This document shows positions 1-3,977 of a stretch of DNA of 5,344 bases, piece by piece. The position numbers and the translations under genes were made by a program. Numbering within the stretch: position 1 is the first letter of the stretch; each line of letters opens with the position of its first letter. Source of the stretch: Alcaligenaceae bacterium (GTDB lineage: Bacteria; Pseudomonadota; Gammaproteobacteria; Burkholderiales; Burkholderiaceae_B); the NCBI GenBank assembly GCA_012512545.1, contig JAAZDZ010000426.1, positions 1 to 5,344 on the forward strand, written 5' to 3'. Below the pieces are notes generated by a model. That model was given only the letters and a program-made list of their open reading frames with translations, did not search any database and had not been told where the DNA came from.

Positions 1-70
1 CGCAGGCGCCATGTACGACCTCAGCAACGGCATGGTCACCTTCCTGGAAGGCCCGGAGGCCACCCACTGA
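1..70 (+). CDS. C-terminal end of a probable beta-class carbonic anhydrase (partial, 5' end outside window)
   Basis: Only the last 22 codons are present, read in the frame starting at position 2 and ending in TGA at 68-70. The visible tail begins AGAMYDLSNGMVTFLEG. A closing G-A-M-Y-D-x-x-x-G-x-V-x-F-L pattern is familiar from the last strand of one clade of bacterial beta-carbonic anhydrases, zinc enzymes that interconvert CO2 and bicarbonate. The zinc-binding Cys/His residues would lie upstream, so the active site cannot be checked. The gene is convergent with the copper chaperone genes and is separated from them by a hairpin at 114-154. The assignment rests on a short tail and is tentative; that a plus-strand gene ends here is more secure than its identity. 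Confidence 0.45.
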   Translation, partial: AGAMYDLSNGMVTFLEGPEATH

Positions 71-113
71 TCTGTACGACCTGAGCGAGGCGCCAAAGCG
101 GGGGCTGAGTCAG

Positions 114-154
114 GCTCCCCTGCCTGACAAGGTTGTCATTGAGGCAGGGGAAGC
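114..154. terminator. Strong hairpin between two convergent genes, possible bidirectional terminator
   Basis: CCCCTGCCT (117-125) pairs exactly with AGGCAGGGG (142-150). The stem extends outward through T116-A151 and, past one bulged A, through G114/C115 with G153/C154. Inside the loop GACAA (126-130) can partly pair with TTGTC (133-137). It lies 43 bp past the stop of the plus-strand gene and 9 bp past the stop of the minus-strand gene ending at 164, where a shared terminator is expected. Neither strand has a clear T-run after the stem, so classical intrinsic termination is uncertain; it could also protect mRNA 3' ends. Confidence 0.5.
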
Positions 155-163
155 TGGCAAGCG

Positions 164-709
164 CTATTGCACAGTGCCCGGTGGGCGCACATCGCACTGG
201 GCTGTGAAGGCGCTCAGACCTTCGTCTTCGAACCACAGCGTGACAGGCCGCTGAGAGCCGATTTCCAGATCGAAATCGGCCTGTTCCAGCATGACATGAT
301 GGCCGCGGGGGGCGAAGTCGAAATTACCCCCTGCGGGTACCACGACCTCATCCACGTGAACCATGGTCGCCATACCATTGCTTTCGGCGTGGGTATGCAG
401 CATGACTTTTCCAAACCCCTCGGCCTGGGCACCCACCAGAACGATATCTTTCGCTCCGGTGTTCTGAATCTGGAAATAAGCAGCGGCAGGCAGGCGGTTG
501 GGCAGCGCCCGTATCCAGCATTGGTTTACCGACACGCCTTCGGCAACGGGCACGGTGTCCGGGTTCGGGAAAGCCCGCGATTCATGGCCGCCATCATTGT
601 GATGATGGTCGTGATGATTGTGAGCGCCGTGGCCCGAATGCGCCTGGACCGACACAGCGAACAGTGCTGCGGCGGCGAATGCCTGGCCGGTAATGGACTT
701 ACGCATCAT
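164..709 (-). CDS. PCuAC-family periplasmic copper chaperone with His-rich N-terminal extension
   Basis: This 181-residue secreted protein should bind Cu(I) in the periplasm and hand it to a copper enzyme; PCuAC proteins are known to help build the CuA site of cytochrome c oxidase. A signal peptide covers residues 1-23 (MRKS, then an alanine-rich core, cleavage after VQA). The mature protein would start at once with a histidine-rich stretch, nine His between 24 and 42. The PCuAC domain spans about 58-175 and has the exact H-X10-M-X21-H-X-M site: H105, M116, H138, M140. Two cysteines, C64 and C172, sit near the two ends of the domain and are absent from the sister protein. The gene is 8 bp downstream of the other PCuAC gene and probably translationally coupled to it. 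Tandem ATG codons occur at 709 and 706; the second is 7 nt from the GGGG of the ribosome binding site and may be the true start. Stop is TAG. Family assignment is firm; the physiological partner is not known. Confidence 0.9.
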   Translation of the reverse strand: MMRKSITGQAFAAAALFAVSVQAHSGHGAHNHHDHHHNDGGHESRAFPNPDTVPVAEGVSVNQCWIRALPNRLPAAAYFQIQNTGAKDIVLVGAQAEGFGKVMLHTHAESNGMATMVHVDEVVVPAGGNFDFAPRGHHVMLEQADFDLEIGSQRPVTLWFEDEGLSAFTAQCDVRPPGTVQ

Positions 710-710
710 C

Positions 711-719
711 GTTCCCCTC
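711..719 (-). promoter_or_regulatory. Ribosome binding site overlapping the upstream stop codon
   Basis: On the minus strand the end of the upstream chaperone gene reads TGAGGGGAACG and runs straight into ATGATG. The purine-rich GAGGGGA shares its first two bases with the TGA stop (718-720). A ribosome finishing the first PCuAC gene would therefore sit on the signal for the second, which suggests coupled, matched expression of the two chaperones. Confidence 0.6.
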
Positions 720-1224
720 AGTGCTTGGCCGCGCCATGGCCGCCATGGCCATGATCCGCATGCCCGTGACCATGCCCGCCTGCGCCACTGGCCAGCGGCC
801 GCACGGGCACCAGCAGTTCCAGCGAACTGCGCTTGCCGTCAGCACCTTCAAAGCTCAAGGTCAGCGGCACCTGCACACCTTCTTTCACCTGCTCATGCAG
901 ATTGATGAACATGATGTGATAGCCGCCCGGTTTGAGTTCCACTGTCTGCCCTGCAGGCAGATCCAGGCCGGGAATCTCGCGCATCTTCATGATGTTGTTT
1001 TCCATTGCCATTTCATGCACCTCGACATGCTCGGCTACGGGGGAATCCGCGGCGACCAGGCGCGTGTCGGTCTCGGACGTTAATTTCATGAAGGCGCCCG
1101 TGCCGCTTTGCTGTGCGACAGTGGCGCGTACCCAGGGTTCTTCGACAACAATCTGGGCTTGCGCCGCTGAAGCGATGAACAGCGCAGAAACAGTGAAACC
1201 TGCCCATTTGAATAATGTGGACAT
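718..1224 (-). CDS. PCuAC-family periplasmic copper chaperone with His-rich C-terminal tail
   Basis: This 168-residue secreted protein belongs to the PCuAC (formerly DUF461) family of periplasmic Cu(I) carriers. A signal peptide occupies residues 1-23, with probable cleavage after AQA. The domain (about 25-143) starts with EEPWVRAT, a typical family opening. It carries the exact copper site H70-X10-M81-X21-H103-X-M105, with M72 as an extra nearby methionine and the usual PGGYHIM segment. After about residue 147 it ends in a Gly/His tail with seven His (151, 153, 155, 158, 160, 163, 168), likely a second metal-binding region. There are no cysteines. The start is well supported by AAAGGAG at 1231-1237, 6 nt from ATG. 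It lies 127 bp downstream of the DUF2946 gene and 8 bp upstream of a second PCuAC gene on the same strand. The canonical site suggests copper; the His-rich tail could also take Zn or Ni. Confidence 0.93.
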   Translation of the reverse strand: MSTLFKWAGFTVSALFIASAAQAQIVVEEPWVRATVAQQSGTGAFMKLTSETDTRLVAADSPVAEHVEVHEMAMENNIMKMREIPGLDLPAGQTVELKPGGYHIMFINLHEQVKEGVQVPLTLSFEGADGKRSSLELLVPVRPLASGAGGHGHGHADHGHGGHGAAKH

Positions 1225-1230
1225 GGCGAT

Positions 1231-1237
1231 CTCCTTT
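1231..1237 (-). promoter_or_regulatory. Ribosome binding site of the upstream PCuAC gene
   Basis: AAAGGAG on the minus strand sits 6 nt before the ATG at 1224-1222. It is the best ribosome binding site in the minus-strand group and fixes the start of this chaperone. Confidence 0.75.
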
Positions 1238-1254
1238 AACAGATTAAGCTACTG

Positions 1255-1290
1255 AAAAATAAAGCTGAAAGGGCCCGGCACGGCACCCTT
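1255..1290 (-). terminator. Possible weak terminator or attenuator in the spacer between DUF2946 and the PCuAC genes
   Basis: Read on the minus strand, AAGGG (1290-1286) pairs with CCCTT (1273-1269). An inner CCG/CGG pairing closes a TGC loop, separated from the outer stem by a small asymmetric internal loop. Five bases later comes the T-rich run TTTATTTTT (1263-1255). The hairpin is short and the T-run is not directly next to the stem, so efficient intrinsic termination is doubtful. It may reduce read-through from DUF2946 into the chaperones. No convincing promoter for the chaperone pair was found in the 127 bp spacer. Confidence 0.28.
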
Positions 1291-1351
1291 GAGAAGCGAC
1301 GGCCAGACGCCTGCGCACAGTTTGGGCTGAATAAGAGAACCAGGCTGATGC

Positions 1352-1816
1352 TCAGGCGTGCGGCACTTGGATTCCTGCCGGAGGCGCCCGCGAGCCCAGA
1401 GGCGGGCCCAGCGCGGGGAGCGTCGGCAGCACCTGCGGCACCGCCAACGACGCGACAGAGTGGAAGAGCACGGCGCTGACGACTGTCAGCGCGGCATGGC
1501 CGGGAATCAGCTTGTGCGCGACATTCAGGCCAAATGGGCAGGTATCGCCGTTGTAGTGCTGATCGGGCGAGGCGTTTTCAGAGCCAGGAAGATCAAGCTG
1601 GACAACGACTGCGCCACCCATGGTGCACAGCGTGATGGCGAAGGGGGTATCGCGCTCGCCGGAGAGATCGGGCATGTAACCCACAGGAATGATGGCCCGG
1701 CACAGAAACGAAAAGGCTGTCAGGCAAAACAGAATCTGCCAGACGGCCATGCGTTTACACCAGAAGTTCTTGCGACGGGCGAACATGCGATAAATTGTAT
1801 GGCAGATGCCGGACAC
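1352..1816 (-). CDS. DUF2946-family small membrane protein, putative copper-associated
   Basis: A 154-residue protein with two hydrophobic segments (about 24-44 and 108-128). The N-terminus is basic (RRKNFWCKR), then comes a transmembrane or uncleaved signal segment, a middle part with TLCTMGG (C64) and DTCPFG (C93), and a closing SRAPP motif (142-146). The Cys...CPF...RAPP arrangement is the hallmark of DUF2946, a proteobacterial family of unknown biochemical function that I associate with copper-gene neighbourhoods. Two PCuAC chaperone genes lie directly downstream on the same strand, which supports a metal-related envelope role. The GTG start at 1816 is chosen because AGCAGG lies 8 nt before it. 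The ATGs at 1786 and 1750 lack a good ribosome binding site, but either would keep the first membrane segment. The gene is divergent from the reductase gene at 1929. Family membership is likely; the role is inferred from context. Confidence 0.72.
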   Translation of the reverse strand: MSGICHTIYRMFARRKNFWCKRMAVWQILFCLTAFSFLCRAIIPVGYMPDLSGERDTPFAITLCTMGGAVVVQLDLPGSENASPDQHYNGDTCPFGLNVAHKLIPGHAALTVVSAVLFHSVASLAVPQVLPTLPALGPPLGSRAPPAGIQVPHA

Positions 1817-1863
1817 TGTGGACGCCTGCTCAACAACTTTTTGATCTTTGTTTATTCAGACGC

Positions 1864-1890
1864 TTGCGGGAACCGCATATCCGATAGAAT
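1864..1890 (+). promoter_or_regulatory. Candidate sigma-70 promoter for the reductase gene
   Basis: TTGCGG (1864-1869) and TAGAAT (1885-1890) are separated by 15 bp. The -10 element matches TATAAT at five of six positions; the -35 element is moderate and the spacer short. Transcription would start near 1897, giving a leader of about 32 nt before the ATG at 1929. The region is AT-richer than its surroundings, as expected for a divergent promoter. No comparably clear promoter was found for the divergent DUF2946 gene. Confidence 0.4.
1865..1877. promoter_or_regulatory. Candidate operator: 13-bp dyad of T-N11-A type
   Basis: TGCGG-GAA-CCGCA is a perfect inverted repeat with 5-bp arms and a 3-bp spacer. 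It has the T-N11-A form typical of LysR-type regulator sites and overlaps the proposed -35 element, so a bound protein would affect transcription of the reductase and perhaps the divergent DUF2946 gene. No regulator gene lies in the window, and a dyad this short could occur by chance. Confidence 0.3.
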
Positions 1891-1928
1891 CGACCGACCG
1901 CATCACTTTTTTCTGCTTACGACTCAAG

Positions 1929-2876
1929 ATGACAGACAAGAAAAAAACCATCGGCCTCATCGGGTGCGGGCTGATGGGTTCCGGCATTGCCACCAGCCTG
2001 CTGCGCAACGGCTTCCCCTTGTGCATTCTTAAGCATGAAGGCAATCAGCCGCTTGACGCCCTCATTGCCGCAGGCGCGACCACCGCTGCCCGCATCTCCA
2101 CACTTGCCCGGCAGGTTGAAGTCGTCATTCTGTGCGTAACGGGCACGCCGCAAGTCGAAGCCGTATTGTTTGGCGATGATGGCGTTTTGCAGAGTCTGCA
2201 GCCCGGCACGATAGTCATCGACTGTTCAACAGCCATTCCGTCATCAACGATGCGTATGGCCCAGGCTGTCCGGCAAACCGGTGGCCGGTTTCTTGATGCC
2301 GCCATGACGCGCACCCCAAAAGAAGCTGCTGAAGGCCGCCTGAATCTGATTGTGGGCGGCACCCCTGAAGACTACGCAGACTGCCTGCCGCTGCTGCAAG
2401 CCTATGCCGAAGTCATTGTTCACGCAGGCCCTGTGGGCAGCGGGCACCAGATGAAACTGCTGCACAACTATGTGTCGCTGGGGTTTTCCGCCGTGCTGGC
2501 CGAAGCGGCTGCCCTGGCCCGCCTCAGCGGTGCTGACCCCGGCCTGTTCTGTGAAGTGCTGGCCGCAGGCGGCGGGGGCGGCGTGGTGCTGGAGCGGCTG
2601 CGCCCCTACATAGAAAACGGCGATACCAAAAACTTCCGTTTCTCCACTGCCAATGCCTTGAAAGATCTGGAATACTACTGCGCCATGGCCGAAAGCCTGG
2701 AAGGCAGCCAGGGAGTCGCGCAGGCTGTACGAAATCTCTATGCCGACGCCAGCGCGGCGGGATGGGCGCACGCACCTGTACCGCAGGTCATTGATCACCT
2801 GGCGGGCCAGCACGAGCCCGGCGCGGCCTCTGAAACTCAAAACAATAATGGAACTCATCAAGGAAATAAAGCCTGA
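1929..2876 (+). CDS. NAD(P)-dependent oxidoreductase, 3-hydroxyisobutyrate dehydrogenase family
   Basis: A 315-residue cytosolic beta-hydroxyacid dehydrogenase, the usual length for this family, which interconverts small 3-hydroxy acids and their semialdehydes. The Rossmann fold (about 7-165) has the dinucleotide motif GLIGCGLMG (9-17), and DCSTAIPSST (98-107) precedes the second helix pair. The substrate loop is DAAMTRTPKEA (123-133) in place of the common D-x-P-V-S-G-G. The catalytic lysine is K176, with N180, in GHQMKLLHN; KD at 245-246 is the usual C-terminal domain motif. A Gly run (214-218) precedes VVLERL. The last 20 residues form a polar Asn/Gln-rich tail beyond the usual fold. The start at 1929 (MTDKKK) puts the glycine motif at the normal position; an in-frame upstream start at 1848 would add 27 residues unlike the family and lies before the proposed promoter. 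The ribosome binding site is weak. The substrate cannot be named: family certain, specificity open. Confidence 0.88.
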   Translation: MTDKKKTIGLIGCGLMGSGIATSLLRNGFPLCILKHEGNQPLDALIAAGATTAARISTLARQVEVVILCVTGTPQVEAVLFGDDGVLQSLQPGTIVIDCSTAIPSSTMRMAQAVRQTGGRFLDAAMTRTPKEAAEGRLNLIVGGTPEDYADCLPLLQAYAEVIVHAGPVGSGHQMKLLHNYVSLGFSAVLAEAAALARLSGADPGLFCEVLAAGGGGGVVLERLRPYIENGDTKNFRFSTANALKDLEYYCAMAESLEGSQGVAQAVRNLYADASAAGWAHAPVPQVIDHLAGQHEPGAASETQNNNGTHQGNKA

Positions 2877-2965
2877 CAATTCCATTTTTGGCACACAAAA
2901 CACCGGATTCCAGCCTTCCGTCCGGGCCATTATGCGCTTAGAGTAGTGTCATTCCCAATCCGATC

Positions 2966-2970
2966 AAGGA
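2966..2970 (+). promoter_or_regulatory. Ribosome binding site deciding the pirin start
   Basis: AAGGA ends 5 nt before the ATG at 2976. The reading frame is open to a GTG at 2946, but that codon has no ribosome binding site and would add ten residues unrelated to pirins, so 2976 is preferred. Confidence 0.7.
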
Positions 2971-2975
2971 ACGAT

Positions 2976-3875
2976 ATGAACACCCAACACTCATTCCAGG
3001 CGGAAACCGTCACGCATTCACGCGATATCGAACGGCTGGTGGAAGGCGTGGCCACCTCAGACGGCGCGGGTGTGAAGCTGACGCGCGTGCTGAGCCAGCC
3101 TCTGCAGCAAAGGCTGGATCCTTACCTGATGCTGGATGCCTTCGGCAGCGATCAGCCCGACGATTACATTGCAGGCTTCCCGGATCATCCTCATCGCGGT
3201 TTCGAGACCATTACCTACATGATTGCCGGGCGCATGCTGCACCGGGACAGCGCGGGCCACGAGGGCTTGCTGGAAAATGGCGGGGTGCAATGGATGGTGG
3301 CGGGCCGGGGCGTCATCCATTCGGAAATCCCGCAACAGGAGGAAGGCGTCATGCAGGGCTTCCAGCTCTGGCTCAATCTGCCCGCCGCCGACAAAATGAC
3401 TGCGCCCTGGTATCGCGATATTCCTGCCGAAAAACTGCCGCGCTTCACCACCCCGGATAATGTGGCCGTCACCGTGATCGCCGGGCGCAGCCACGGCATC
3501 AAGGGCGCAGTGGAACGGCCGGTCACCGAGCCGCTGTACCTCGACCTGCATTTTTCCGGCACTTCACCCTTTCAGCAGTCGCTGCCTGCCGGGCACAACG
3601 CTTTTCTGTATGTCTACGAAGGCAGCCTGGACGTCAATGGCCGGACCGTCAACGCAGGCCGCATGGGTGTGCTGTCCAGCCACGCTGAGGCCGACGGGGT
3701 CGTGATCGAAGCCCAGGCGGGCACCCGCGCACTGCTGTTAGCGGGCAAGCCATTGAAAGAACGCATTGTGCAATATGGGCCTTTCGTGATGAATTCCGAA
3801 GAGGAAATCCACCAAGCCTTCAGCGATTACCGGGCCGGACATTTTTCCGGCGCAATCGCCAACTCGCAGAACTGA
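2976..3875 (+). CDS. Pirin family protein (bicupin metal-binding protein)
   Basis: A 299-residue protein with the two-cupin layout of pirins. The N-terminal cupin holds the four expected metal ligands: H71 and H73 in DHPHRGFET, and H115 and E117 in AGRGVIHSE. These are the iron ligands of human pirin and of the bacterial quercetinase-like pirin YhhW. QWMVAGRG (105-112) and FQLWLNLP (129-136) are further strong family segments. The C-terminus (YGPFVMNSEEEIHQAFSDY) is the standard pirin ending. Some bacterial pirins oxidise quercetin-like flavonols and others modulate metabolic enzymes; the sequence does not tell which applies. The complete metal site argues for a catalytically competent cupin. 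The gene follows the reductase on the same strand after 99 bp, so a shared transcript is possible, but no functional link is evident. No good terminator or promoter is visible in that gap. Confidence 0.93.
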   Translation: MNTQHSFQAETVTHSRDIERLVEGVATSDGAGVKLTRVLSQPLQQRLDPYLMLDAFGSDQPDDYIAGFPDHPHRGFETITYMIAGRMLHRDSAGHEGLLENGGVQWMVAGRGVIHSEIPQQEEGVMQGFQLWLNLPAADKMTAPWYRDIPAEKLPRFTTPDNVAVTVIAGRSHGIKGAVERPVTEPLYLDLHFSGTSPFQQSLPAGHNAFLYVYEGSLDVNGRTVNAGRMGVLSSHAEADGVVIEAQAGTRALLLAGKPLKERIVQYGPFVMNSEEEIHQAFSDYRAGHFSGAIANSQN

Positions 3876-3977
3876 TTCAGCATGACGCGGGCGCGTGGCG
3901 AAACGGTTCATGATTCTGGCGACTCACCCTGAGGTATCCTTCCGGCATGAGCACGAAACTCGACCTATAGGCAGGAT

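Noticed and set aside
167..754. 195-codon open frame on the plus strand
   Set aside because: It lies opposite the second PCuAC gene, has no recognisable domain, and its Met/Val-rich stretch is just the antisense of the His-rich extension.
1848..1928. N-terminal extension of the reductase from ATG 1848
   Set aside because: It would place 27 extra residues before the normal start of the Rossmann fold and begins upstream of the likely promoter; ATG 1929 fits the family.
1358..2032. 224-codon plus-strand frame spanning the DUF2946 gene and the divergent promoter region
   Set aside because: It is Arg/His-rich shadow sequence crossing two real genes and their intergenic region, with no domain and no ribosome binding site that would favour it.
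2244..2930. 228-codon open frame on the minus strand
   Set aside because: It is antisense to the reductase gene, whose motifs and catalytic residues are intact; the composition is that of a GC-rich shadow frame with no family signature.
3057..3562. Two minus-strand frames of 164 and 115 codons opposite the pirin gene
   Set aside because: The pirin sequence is complete with all metal ligands; the opposite frames show no family features.
3947..3970. Seven-codon leader reading frame (ATG AGC ACG ... TAG) just before the kinase fusion gene
   Set aside because: It has no properly spaced ribosome binding site and no regulatory codon pattern; a frame this short is expected by chance.
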